The notes under the pieces: generated by a model
Database searches by the model: none
What the model saw: only the letters and a program-made list of their open reading frames with translations
Told to the model about the DNA's origin: nothing
Assembly (NCBI RefSeq): GCF_037126465.1
Contig: NC_088201.1
Span: 130,076,665 to 130,140,664, forward strand
Source of the DNA: Ornithodoros turicata
Lineage: Eukaryota; Arthropoda; Arachnida; Ixodida; Argasidae
Reading direction: 5' to 3'
DNA length: 64,000 nucleotides
Position numbers and translations under genes: made by a program
Part shown: positions 34,025-44,959 of the stretch, in pieces
How the letters are laid out: every line of letters begins with the position of its first letter
Numbering within the stretch: the stretch's first letter is position 1

Positions 34025-35321
34025 AGGGCTCTAAGGAGAATTTCGCAATGAATGTAATTCGGAAGAAAACGCGTGTGATTTATTGACGATCCTGGGATAC
34101 GCTGCTACAATTTCTACTTATTCATTCATTATCCAACCAGCTTCATAATCTTCTTGGCAATCGCTGAACATGCTACCACCAGGAAGGACACCCCTAAGTA
34201 CTGAACTCTAGAACAGCAGCTAGACCCGCAACGACATTGCTGACGACGTCGTCTACAGAGGTACCGACTGGGACGAACACGTTCAAGGCCCAGTCCTCCG
34301 ATGGCGAGCGTAGCGATACTGTGGCCCCGGTAGAAGACGTCACACAAGGGCAGCAGCTGGGGTGATCGGTGAAACATATAGATGATAATGAGGAGCTCAG
34401 GGAACACAAGTCACAACGCTACTCTTGTTTTTCATTATTCTTATTTCTATCCGATTCATCATTTCCGGCATCAGCTGTTTTTCTTGAGTAACGCATGTTA
34501 AGCTGTGCTAAGCTGTTTCTGGTCTGTATCTACTTACTCTGCCCCCAGGATGAGACTTTGCGTGGAGCGTTTGAGGCGTTGTGATAAACAACGATAAAAC
34601 ACGATACGATGTGATAAAACACGAAGAGGTGCTCAGCCTCCCGTTTCTATGTGGTACATAAATCTTAAATATTTTCATGTATGAAGATGATGTATGAAAA
34701 CGGTTGTTTTACACTAAGCATGCCTACTGTAATGCTACTTAGTGAATGACACCGCAAACTGCATTCAGCAAACTTCGTGTGTATTGTCTGTAGCAGTCTG
34801 CGTTGTGATGGTTTGTAAAGAAAACTTTCTGCGTCGTTATTACACAGTTGTAAAGAATCCCTCGCAGGGTGGCGCCAGTTGCAATCCGTGCCAACCGTTT
34901 TAGCGATAGGATGCACATACGGGATCTCAATTTCTCAGGCTTGTAAGACTATCTGTGGAGAAGTGACGCTTCGCAACACTACTGCGTCACGGCTTATACT
35001 GACACTCCGTTGAACGACATTTGCGTTTTGAAAACGGCATTTGTGGTTTTGTGTGGTTGGTGTTGTTTATACGTCTGGTGAGGTATAAATTGTTTTCAGT
35101 ATGTCTAAAAATATGTTCTCTGCGGTGTATAGGAGGTATTGTGAAACATTGTGTCCAGAATACAACACTTTGTTTCGATCACTCTATGTGGCATGTCGAA
35201 CATGACAGGATACTCCATTGCTAAATGTCATCGACATCACGTTGTCCGTAATGCATTTGCTCAGGGACGTATACTATGTCAAAGATAGCGCGATAACCTT
35301 TATGTTGACTGTCTCACGCAG
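34025..35321. other. No gene recognised before exon C
   Basis: Minus-strand frames at 34129-34407 and 34194-34409 overlap and show no domain; neither is bounded by good splice sites. The rest is AT-rich intron-like DNA. Confidence 0.35.
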
Positions 35322-35396
35322 AAACTATGGCAGATGCTTGAGAAGGGAAGTCTTACACGGGTATCCATCAAAGATCTACAAGAGGCTCTACCACAG
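35322..35396 (+). CDS. M13 peptidase-like exon C
   Basis: This short 75-base exon (25 codons) follows a TGACTGTCTCACGCAG acceptor and ends at CCACAG|GTGGGT. It is phase 0 at both ends. It encodes KLWQMLEKGSLTRVSI, then KDLQEALPQ. In M13 enzymes this position reads about YNKMTLxELQxxxPQ and is followed directly by a (I/V)xW segment, which is exactly how exon D at 44826 begins. It therefore bridges exon A/B (ending in the FE..LA-type helix) and exon D in the correct order and phase. The exon alone would be too short to identify; the order of the four makes the case. Confidence 0.6.
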
Positions 35397-35829
35397 GTGG
35401 GTTTCTTTTGTCAACTCGTTTGCTTTGATTAGTGTAGGAAATTGTACCACACTCTACACACAGAGCAAACGAGGCCGGTTAAATGTGCTATAGGCTACGA
35501 AAATGAAGCAAACACGATTAGTTCATGGCTTCGCTGTTACACAGTCGTTCATTGATATTGCAGCACAATTACTCTGCGGAGTTAGCTAACTAGCTGTTGA
35601 TCATTCTTGTATTCGTTTCTTGCCCTTTCCATGTTTCCTGCTATTTCCTACATTGTTCCAGCAATTTGCTTAATGCTGTTACGTTAGTTTTGCGTAGAAC
35701 TTTGCGCATCCTGCTGCTGCTGGTTTAGTTCTGTTATCGCATTTTAAGGGTTATTCTGGCGAAACTGCTTCTCGTGATGTATGACCTGGGGTGCTAGACT
35801 CGTCGTATCTTAAAACACGAAGAAAGTTC

Positions 35830-36110
35830 AAGATGTGAGACGGAGGGCAGCCATTGGATGCTTTCCGTGGCCCACGTGAGCGCTCCTGACTGTCAATCAA
35901 ACCTCAGGTCAAGGTTACCGAGGCGCGCGCACTTTGAAATATTTTCATGACGTCAAAATGACGTCAAATTCGGGAGATATGAGGAAAGGCTGCCGTTGGA
36001 CAGATTCACTAGCCCACGTGACGGCCCGTGTTGTCAATCAAACCAAAGTTCAAGGGAAAAAAATGCAGCTTTTGGCAGAAGTCCCGTGACGTCAAAGTGA
36101 CGCTGCGCAA
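35830..36110. repeat. Two-copy repeat with TGACGTCA and CACGTG sites
   Basis: Two units of about 140 bases follow each other. Each has a GCCRTTGGA start, then CCCACGTGA, TGTCAATCAAACC, a TCAAGG word and TGACGTCAAARTGACG. TGACGTCA occurs at about 35947, 35959 and 36088; CACGTG at about 35874 and 36015. These words match consensus binding sites of CREB/ATF, bHLH and PBC-type factors, but the repeat may simply be a dispersed element. Confidence 0.5.
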
Positions 36111-36331
36111 CTTCTTTTCCACCGAGAAAAGTTCAAGGAAAGATGGAGGCGAACTTCGAAGTTTGTAAGAAAGATTGCGGCCGCTTTTATCGCCGTGCCC
36201 TTTACTACTGCGCCTCTGACTCCCCATTTATCATGAGTATCGTTTAAAATGCCAAACGAGGATTTTTGCTCGTGTTACCGACTGTCGATGAACGCTGTTC
36301 GTTCGCTGTGTGACCATCTGCACAGGGCCTA

Positions 36332-36579
36332 CACTCTCAGAACAGAACTTCACCGCATAGCATGTTGTGCGCAAACTACAGATGATGCTTATAAGAATGA
36401 TATGCTTATCACTTTCTGATTTGAAGAGAGAAGGGGACATAGGCACTTTTATAGCAATTATCATATACCCAAATTGCTATACGCCCCCGTCGCTCTTCAA
36501 ATCGAAAGCGGTAATCCTATCATTCGTGTCAATGATTTGCGGACAACGTGCTATGCGGTGTAGTACTGTACTGAGAGTG
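36332..36579. mobile_element. Foldback MITE, CACTCTCAGWACAG ends
   Basis: The left end reads CACTCTCAGAACAGAACTTC, then ACCGCATAGCATGTTGTGCG. The right end, inverted, reads CACTCTCAGTACAGTACTAC, then ACCGCATAGCACGTTGTCCG. Pairing continues inward past GATTTGAAGAG and TATAGCAATT, so almost the whole 248 bp can fold. TA flanks both ends (36330-36331 and 36580-36581). No coding sequence was found. Confidence 0.87.
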
Positions 36580-37905
36580 TAAGATTCACGCAAGATGCGC
36601 TTCTCGTCACGGATAATGATAGCATCGCGCACAAGATTGTTGTGTTCTCCGCGTATGACAGTGTACCTTCCATGGCTGCAGGTTCCGTGATGTTCTCTTG
36701 TTTGCACGTGGTTTCCTTGCTGTACAAAAATGACATTTCAATTGAGACGCGGAGGAGGACAACAGCTTTCCTTCTGATTGAGAGATGCATCCTAAAAATA
36801 AAATGTACACAACAGAGACATGAACACTGCATGTGCAGGGCGTTGGAAAGCGTCGGTCCTCTTCTATGCAGTGGAGCAGGACCTCGATATCAGCGAAATT
36901 TTCAGAAAATCATAGTCTCGGCTGCTACAGACTACACTCTAAAAAAAGGGAGTCGAAAGAGAGTATTAAGCGATTTTACACCCCCTGCTGCGGGTGAACT
37001 CTCACCAAGCACCCTTGAAACTCCCTGTTTGTGCGTTTCTGTGTTTTGATACTTTAATAACTCCCTTCAACCTACGCTTGACTCCGTGGCGAGAGTTAAG
37101 CCGACGCATCTGCTTATTCTTGGACCGTTTTCCTCCTTGTCATTGCGCGGTCTAGCAACAATGATATCGAGGCCGTTGAGTTTGAGCGTTTGAGCTCTGC
37201 GTGCGTCCGTACGTCTCTCTTTGCTTGTCCTGCGCAGACTTGTTAACGATCTATTGGACCGCTGAATAATATTTTCTTCCAGCAAGAACATTTTGCAGCG
37301 TGCTGAGGTGTAATCAATGCGACTGCTGCAAGTCATATAGCTGCGTGTCCTACCACTATGTACTTAAGGTAAGTCTGCGTCCTGTGATACGTACATACAC
37401 GTATATGTTGCTTTGAAAGGAGGATCCGCTTTGGGGACACTGCTAACAAAATGCGGTAGACGTTGGCCTGTACTTCGTTCAGAAATATATAGTTGAGAGT
37501 TTCTTTCTTTTCATAAGCTTGGAAGTACCTTTTTGTTGTGTTCTAAAGGAACTCCGCTAAATGAATTTTGACAATTATCAGGCCATCACAATGACGATAG
37601 TTGAAATGTAATTTTAGCTAGGACACTGTGTACGTGTTAACCAATGTTAACTATATTGCAGAACAGTCCTGCTTTAATGACACGCACTGTAGATGACGAA
37701 GTTGATAATTTCCCCTGAGAGGCCAGCATAGCTTGTCATTCAAATGACGAACTGTGAAGGTGGTGTGATGGAGGTCTCGTGCGCTGGTAAGTTTCAGTGG
37801 GGTAGGTACTAGTGCTGTTCTGTATTAGTATTTCATTCATGTGTATCCCGTCGATGATAAGTGGTGTCAGTGTTGAGTTCTAATGATGTTGTTAATAAGT
37901 TTCAG

Positions 37906-38028
37906 ATTGACCAGTGGCTTGCACAGCACAGTGGAAAACACGATCAAATAAAAGCTGCTATACCTCCACAAAGGAAGAAAGTACTATGTAAATTGCAAGG
38001 AAGAGAAGGGCAACAGTTGAACAAAAGG
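37906..38028 (+). CDS. Possible cassette exon of unknown product
   Basis: The stretch has an AATAAGTTTCAG acceptor and an AAAAGG|GTAGGT donor, is 123 bases long and phase 0 at both ends. It encodes IDQWLAQHSGKHDQIKAAIP, then PQRKKVLCKLQGREGQQLNK and R. It lies between exons C and D of the peptidase-like gene and could be spliced in without changing phase. M13 proteins have no equivalent segment there, and it also falls within a candidate transposon. Its status is open. Confidence 0.25.
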
Positions 38029-38087
38029 GTAGGTACAATGTAGTGAATTAAATCCCCATTATTTTCTTATTCTATTACATCGCATCG

Positions 38088-38294
38088 CAGTGCTGGACAA
38101 AAGTTTAGAAACACTCTCTGGAGCATATCTTCCTCAGCGTGACACGCCAGCAGCGAATGGCACCTATAGACTTGCAAACAGATGACTGGGTTGCCTAGGC
38201 ACGTGTCTGTAAGTTCATGCGGCCCCATTAGCTGCTAGCGTATCACTCTGAGGAAGGCGCCGGAGCGTGTTCCATAAACTTTTGTGTAGCACTG
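38088..38294. mobile_element. Tc1-like foldback MITE
   Basis: The left end CAGTGCTGGACAAAAGTTTA and the right end, inverted (CAGTGCTACACAAAAGTTTA), open about 70-base arms that also share AACACKCTC, CTTCCTCAG, GTGA-ACGC and AGCAGC-AATGG. CAGTG plus CAAAAGTTTA is a common Tc1/mariner terminal pattern. A TA duplication is not evident next to the ends. Confidence 0.75.
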
Positions 38295-40195
38295 TGCTAG
38301 CATCAATCAATTTTTCCACTCGTATGATTCAAACCATTCATTTTCCTAGCAGTGTTGGTTTGGCATAAGAAATGGTTAATTAGCAAAAATATTTGGCATA
38401 TGATAGCATCAGATATCGCCACTGCGTGGTCTCTCATTGTCTATATTTATGTTGCGGATTATTACACAGCAGGAGTAGTCTGTCGTTGCTCATCTGGTGA
38501 AGCAGATCAATCTGACCTGTTCCTTGTGTAGGTGCTTACCTTACTTCATGTGCTCTATAATAGATATACAGCAAAATGCATACACACACCTATTTTAGGA
38601 AAGCTGCAACAGATGAACAAACCGGAGATTCACTCTCACACCAATATGCACATTCCAAAAACTGTGATTTCTGCCAGTCTTGGACGACACACACATTCTT
38701 ACAGCATACGTTTTTTTTTTACAGTGCATCCTGCTATCTGTCCCATCCTTATATTTAACGACGTAAAATGTTTGCAAATAAGCAAGTTTTCAAATCTGGT
38801 ATGTATGTGCTCTGTTTGATTTGATTGTTCTCTAACTTACAGTAACGGAAAAAAATACTCTGCTCCTTCGATTAATAGGTCTACATTGCATACTTGACTG
38901 ATACTACTTGAGAAGGCTATATAGAAAGGAATGTAACATAACTTCGTGGTATATCACTATAATTTGTCTCCGCTTAGCGGTGTCGCTTAAGACAAAAATG
39001 CTCTATATCTCACAAAAATGCTCACAGAAGACCCATTCAAGTTCCAGTCCTGCTGTATCGCGGTGAAGGGACGCGCCTGTCCAGTAAATGACCGCATTCA
39101 AACATCACGAAGGCTTGAACCTGAAGTATGTTGCATTGGTTAGGGAGCGCTTGAGGTGCCGTTAAACACTTCGAATACTAACTTGTTGTTTCTAGTCACA
39201 TGATTAGTTCCATGTACATAGCGTGTAATGTGCATTGTAATGTTCCACTTCTGTTCTGTATCAGAGGCACAATAAAAGTATTTTTTTAAATATACTGTTG
39301 TACAACACTTCCTTGCATGTTTTTCAAGATGAAAAATTGATTAGAGTAATGCACACCCAGGATAGGGGCATAATTTTTACGCCTTATGTAGTGTGACAAT
39401 AACTCCCCAACGGAGTTACGTTAACCTCATGAGTGGAGTTGCTTTTACACTCGACATGCTGGAGTAAATAGGGAACTGTATGGGATTTACAATGGAAATC
39501 CCGAAATCTAGGGATTGTAAAAACGGCTCGGGATTCCGAACCCTAATGGGATGGTATGGAACTATATGCATGATTTGTGACCTTTTTGACTATTTCCCCG
39601 TTTACAGCTATAAATTTACTTTTTGTGACTGTCACTGCTCAATGCACTACTATGGGATGGTATGGGACTACCTGAATGTTTTGCGACGTGTTTTGACTAT
39701 TGCCTCGTATACAGCCGCTTATGTGAGGCATTTCTCTTGATCACACGCGTTTTGAGTGTTCTTTTTTTTTTCTTCACATCATTAGATTGTGGATAATTAT
39801 GCTCGAGATTTGCTTCGCTCATCGCTTTCACTCTCGGCGATGGGCCCTAAGTTCTGTCCATCAGCTATATACCTCTCTGAAGGTTGCACACGACGTGCTG
39901 TATATGATACTGCCTCTCATACGCGCGCGCATTCAGCTTATGACATTTCTCGCTGCACCGATGTCAGCACTGATCGCAACACTCAAATAGACCTCTACCC
40001 GTGAAACATGATCATGACGTCGGTAGACAAAATGAAACCGAAACAAATCGAAAGGGGAGGGCTGGGTTCCACGAATGGACACTTGTTCGCTGTCTCCTAT
40101 TGAAAGAAAAGTAGGACCGAAGGTCGCGTCCCTTTCAGGGACCATCGTAACCCCCTCAAGACCGTGGCTTTTGGGTGTGACCTTGTTCACCCCTA

Positions 40196-41118
40196 CACTG
40201 TTAGAAGAAAAGGTATATAAAAGGTATAAAAGAGGTATAAATAAGGTCAAGAGTACGACATTTATACCTCATCACCATTGTCTATACCCTGTTTAAACCA
40301 TGTGTAAGGTATAGATCACTGATTCTATACCTTCCACGGCAGCTGAGGGTATAAAAAAGTACTTCTATATTACGTTTATACCTTCGGCGTTTTGTATACC
40401 TTTTCTCCCGCAACATCTGGGATCACATTAATTTGTGACGGCGGCTATATCATCTCAGTTAAATAATAAGTTAAGTTAAAAACATAGTCAGTAATACAGT
40501 AGCATTCTAATTATATTGGGTTGTGACATCTGGAAGCCAATTATTTGATCCCAAAATAAATAAATTTACACGCCCTCACTTCTTAAGTTGCTTCCCGCGC
40601 GAAGGATGGTCTCCACCCTGTGTAGCCGCGCTGTGTTGTATATGTATCTGTTCTCCAGCGAATGCCAACTGCTCCTGGAAATATTTTTCCTAATATTTGT
40701 TGGTGTTGCTTATTGGTTTCAAATTTAATGCTAATTTTTACTTAATTTATTTCCTCTCCAATTCACATCCATGCTTTGTGAGTTTGTGCGCGAGTGTCTC
40801 CAGGCATTTTCTTTTTTGTTATCGTTCCTTTGGTTCTGTTTTTTTTTTATATTTGTGGAAAGCTGCGCTGGGAAGCCGCCACTCGGATATGACGCTGAAA
40901 CAAATCGAATATTACCGTTTTCTTCAATTATGCCACAAAGCCCTTAAAAATATACCCTCTAGGAGGTATATGTTTATACCCTGAGGTGCAAATAATATGC
41001 CTTCAGGTAGGTATAAAGATAGTATACCTTGAGGAAGGTATAGCGTGTATACCTCAAAAGGTACACGCCCTGGGACAAGCCGTTTATACCCCAAAAGGTA
41101 TAAATTTTTCTAACAGTG
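40196..41118. mobile_element. TIR element with GGTATA subterminal arrays
   Basis: The ends CACTGTTAGAAGAAAAGGTA and, inverted, CACTGTTAGAAAAATTTATA are flanked by TA on both sides (40194-40195 and 41119-41120). About twenty GGTATA/TATACC words cluster in the outer 250 bases (40216-40400 and 40950-41105), in both orientations, while the middle lacks them. The 40697-40984 frame is not a recognised transposase. Termini resemble those of CACTA-like elements, but the superfamily is not proven. Confidence 0.75.
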
Positions 41119-41894
41119 TAGCTTCGAGCGTAGTTCAAGTCTACTAAATTGGTGGTGCTCTTGAACAGTATGGCGTCATTTGTCTGCAAACAGGGAGAGG
41201 TCTACTGAAAACGGCAATAGAATTGACGCGATGTGCCGCGTCGTAAAAAAGACTCCAGTTTGCAGACGCCATTTCCAAGAAAGACCGATGGGATGCTCGC
41301 AATTCCAACTTAGGAATTAATATATTTTTAACATAATAAGCGGCATTTTTTTTTATTGTGACGCTGTGGCAGCAGTGCATGACGCGTCCTGGATTGGGCA
41401 CACGGGGCCATGCCATCCAATCACAAATGCGGTATAAGGTAAGGCTTTCCAACTTAGGTCTTTCCTACATCTTCTCCGGATCCCCACAATAGAACGAAGT
41501 GCAAGAATACAAAGAGGACGAGATGAAGCTTCAATAAACTGTTCATCATTACGCACACTATGGCTCATTAGAACATGCTGATAAAAAGCAAAAGCAAAAT
41601 CATTTTTGAGAATTATGCAAGAGGAGCACTAGTCTGTCCTCGCATAAGGAAATCATCGATCTCCGATTCGCCCATAATGAAACTAAAGAGGATGCAAATT
41701 GCTTCTAAAATTCCAGACATTAAGCCTATGACACTGCACTTGTTTAAGCACTATGACATGTCTTTCAAAATGTGCTGACGTTCCTCCCTCCATCTCTTAT
41801 ATTGTTTTTCGCCCTACGAGAACCTCATTGGCGAAAAATAGTCATGGCTGTATCGTCGCAAGCACGTAATAATAATTACGAGGAAACATCTGTT

Positions 41895-42193
41895 GCTCTA
41901 CCAGCATGAACATAAGTTATGTTCATGCTGATAGAGCTGTCGAGGGTTATGGTTTTACGACGGAGAGAACATGATGTTTCTAATTATCACTTCTGTCGAG
42001 CATTAAGTTATATAACATAATAACCAGGGAACATCTCTTGCTCTATCAGCATGTTCATGCATGTTAACGCATGTTCATGCTGATAGAGCAAGAGATGTTC
42101 CTTGGTTATTATGTTACATAACTTAATGCTCGACAGAAAAGTGTTAATCAGAAACATCATGTTCTCTCCGTCCTCGATCCAACTCTCGACAGC
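41895..42193. repeat. Compound foldback element with two palindromes
   Basis: A short palindrome at 41895-41937 (arms of about 21 bases around TTATGTTCATGCTG) is followed at once by a long one. Its left arm is about 41936-42058 and its right arm about 42066-42193, pairing over more than 100 bases. Both arms carry GTCGAG, GAGAGAACATGATGTTTC, GCATTAAGTTAT and GAACATCTCTTGCTCTATC. The loop is about ten bases, TTCATGCATG-like. The words GCTGATAGAGC recur in both palindromes. Confidence 0.88.
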
Positions 42194-42199
42194 GTTGTA

Positions 42200-43080
42200 T
42201 CAAAGCACTGCTTGGTGGCAGACAATCTTAAAACACGACAGTCCAACTCAACCTTTAAAGCCATTAAAATGAATGGGCTGAGCAGCGCTTGAATATGTCT
42301 GCTCCTTTGGTGGACGAAATCGCTGATCGGCCGTTGTTCGGAAAGATTGAAGCCAGTGTGATATTTCCGAAGAAATGGGAGTTCTCTTTCGACACAGGCG
42401 GAGGTGTCCACGATGTCCATTAGGCGAAACAAAAATTCTAGGAAAAATCTTCCCGGAAACAACACCGCAAGCGATGCTGCCCCGACGACCGTTTTACGGG
42501 CCGCGCATTTCAAGATACGGCCCACCCGGGGGCCGCGTTGTCAACGGACCGCGTTATCAACGGCCCCTCTACGGTATATGATGGACCGGCTCCCACTACG
42601 CGGATTTGAAGGGTGATACGGTACCCTTGTAATGTCGCCAAGAGAACCCAATGTCGGCATCTGTCCAGATCCCATGTCGTTATCTTATCTTGCCGGTGTG
42701 ATAACTAGGCTTGCTGCGTTTCCTGGAATGCATAGCAGTAAAAAGCTCTCTGTTTGTTTACACCTGTAGTTCGTGTGGTTTTGTTATAGAGCGTGTACGT
42801 TTTTTATCCTTGACAGATTTTTATAAAACCTATTGAGAACAGCATAGATGTAGTTTTTGCAGTATAGAGTTACACGGCCAGACGGTCATTGTCACAAAGA
42901 GACCATGTAACTACAATATGACTAATTAACTAAAATTCATTAATTAGGAAAATATTTTATGTAATTACGAAAGTGTGCACAAAATAAAGTTTGTAGAACG
43001 GGAGGCAATTCTTGTTGAAAGTCATCCTGTCTCTTGGAAATATTGAAACGAGCGCGTGCGGTGAAATATTCATAGAAGAA
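42200..43080. other. No gene recognised
   Basis: Frames on both strands around 42157-42616 overlap fully, and neither shows a motif or splice borders. The remainder is AT-rich. Confidence 0.35.
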
Positions 43081-43086
43081 TTTCGC

Positions 43087-43298
43087 TATGTAAATGAGCC
43101 GAAACCGAAATCGCGCGTTCGACAGCAGCGCATTGCGTAAGCCGACAAGGGGTTATCTGGGCCATAAAGCAGTTGAGACGGCAGCAGATGAGCACCTACT
43201 TTAGTCATACATTGTTCCAAAATAAGTGGCCCCCAGTCGTGGCAGGAGCGTTGTCCTCCCGACCAGCGCGGTTTCGGTTTCGACTCATTTTCATATAA
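43087..43298. repeat. Inverted repeat around GAAACCGAAA words
   Basis: TATGTAAATGAGCCGAAACC, then GAAATCGCGCG (43087-43118), pairs with CGCGGTTTCGGTTTCGACTC, then ATTTTCATATAAG (43267-43298), with a few mismatches. The about 150-base spacer is unique. This is probably a small MITE. Confidence 0.65.
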
Positions 43299-43299
43299 G

Positions 43300-44825
43300 A
43301 CAAAATAATTCTGTTATGGATATTTCAGCGAACGTGTTTGAATGAGGGTTGTGTTTTTGTTTTCTTTTTTTTTACATCAAATGGATTTCAGCAATGACTG
43401 TTCTAATTCTACTGTCTCGGTTTTGCCCAGAATCCCTTAATCAACGTTACGAATTCATAATTAGTGGGGTCCCCGAGAGGATGGCCGCAGGCTATATAAC
43501 GCAACTGCAAAGATCACACCGAGACTGCCCCCATAGCTTTTTTTAGATAAAAATATGTACAGAAAAAAAAACCTGTATAATTAAATGGCATTGGCAGGGA
43601 GCCCCTGATTTCATTGTCCATCACGGCAGCATGCCTGCAACTGAATGAAGAAAAGGCACCAGCAGTGGGGTTTGTATCCATACTCTCTGATGTAAGTGTC
43701 TCAGTAAGCATGACAACGTAACACCTAGAATGTGGCATACCTCGCGAGCCTTGCCTCCCTGCCTTCAGCACGTTGTATTCCACGAGCGGGAAAAGCAACC
43801 TGACACTGGGCGTTCAGTTGTGATTTGGTTCAGTTCAATGGCTACAGGACGCAAGTTTGGCTTTGAGCAATCATCGCAAAAACCCAATCTTTGTTTGAAA
43901 CAAAGCCTTAGCATAAACCTTCCCTTCCTGACACATCGGACCAGGTGTCATCAGATTCTATTTCGCTGTATCCATAGCCGTGGAGCTTACTCAAGTGGCT
44001 TGATTGTCCAGTTCTTTCGAATTTCAGAGCACTACCGCCAGTGAAACTTCACTCATTACAAGTTGTCTTGATTGCAAAACTCAAGTTCAAAGGCTCTGCT
44101 ACAAACAAACCGCGTTGTATGATACAGAATCTGTATCAATGAGATATCCGCAAAGCTTAACTGTAAGGGATATAGGTGAATAATTATCTACGGCATTTAA
44201 AACCACCAGGCAACACATGTTTACATACAATTATAGCAGCCCTTTATTTGCAATCAAGCTTTATCGCCAGTTCTTCCTCAGCATTTCTGTCACTACCTGT
44301 AGCTTTCCTGCTTTGCCGAGCGAATAATAAATTGGTCATGAAAAGTCATCCAAGTTCACAAGCTAAGGCTTACCTTGCATCAAAGCATAAAGTCGATATG
44401 TTTACGTGATTGGCTTTCCAGGTGCATATTGAACAGAGCAGAACCTGTGCAATGGAATTTTGTTTATTCATCACTGCATGCCCTGCTGTGGGACAAAATT
44501 CTGGATCTCTTAACTTCTAGCGGACGCCTTAGTTCGCCTTTACTCTAAAGGTTTAGCACGATAATTAATGGTTTGCGCACGGCGCCCATTTGTCTTTAGT
44601 CAACATAGTTTTTTGTTGGTTTACATAGGCATTGCCACTTCGCATTTCTAGAGAAACCAGAAAACATAATTCTATGGGCCTACTATTGTGCGCAAGCACG
44701 ATAGTATTGTGTCATATTCAGAGTGGTCCTATACCACATACATATACCATACTTTGGGTCGTTGAATGAATGTCCGTACTGTTTATTTTGAGTTTGAGTT
44801 TGATTATTTATTTCTGTGTTTGCAG
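43300..44825. other. Intron-like DNA, no gene recognised
   Basis: Frames at 43349-43546, 43730-44044 and 44176-44409 lack motifs. The 26 bases before exon D form a pyrimidine-rich tract ending in TTTGCAG. Confidence 0.35.
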
Positions 44826-44956
44826 GTTCAATGGTCGCATTTCCTGAACAACATATTCAGTAAGGCAAATATCACTATAGCTGATGACGAACACATATTT
44901 TACGTTGCTGTTCATAAATTCGAAAGACTCCTGGAGTATCTTGCGTCATATGAAAG
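44826..44956 (+). CDS. M13 peptidase-like exon D
   Basis: The exon follows a strong acceptor (TTTCTGTGTTTGCAG) and ends at GAAAG|GTAAGA. It is 131 bases, phase 0 at the start and phase 2 at the donor. It encodes VQWSHFLNNIFSKANITIAD, then DEHIFYVAVHKFERLLEYLA and SYER. This fits the M13 segment (I/V)xWxxFLNxx...xIxxDExxxVxxxxYxxxLxxL that follows the ELQxxxPQ motif and precedes the conserved NYLxW. The fit in order, spacing and phase with exon C is the best evidence that this locus is a neprilysin-like gene. The next exon, which should begin near the NYLxW motif, was not found in the window. Confidence 0.68.
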
Positions 44957-44959
44957 GTA

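Larger units (their letters stand above)
36935..39475. mobile_element. Probable TIR element with GGAGT/ACTCC subterminal repeats
   Basis: The left end CACTCTAAAAAAAGGGAGTC starts after TA at 36933-36934. ACTCC, GGAGT or ACTCTC words cluster near it (36951-37085) and again at 39400-39470 (ACTCCCCAACGGAGTTACG, GTGGAGTTG, CTGGAGTAAA). That is the arrangement seen with other motifs in the elements at 40196 and 53085. The right terminus is not clear, so the end coordinate is approximate. A Tc1-like MITE (38088-38294) lies inside. Confidence 0.45.

Noticed and set aside
41895..42193. CRISPR-like array
   Set aside because: The repeats are two nested palindromes without regular spacers, and the sequence is from an animal genome.
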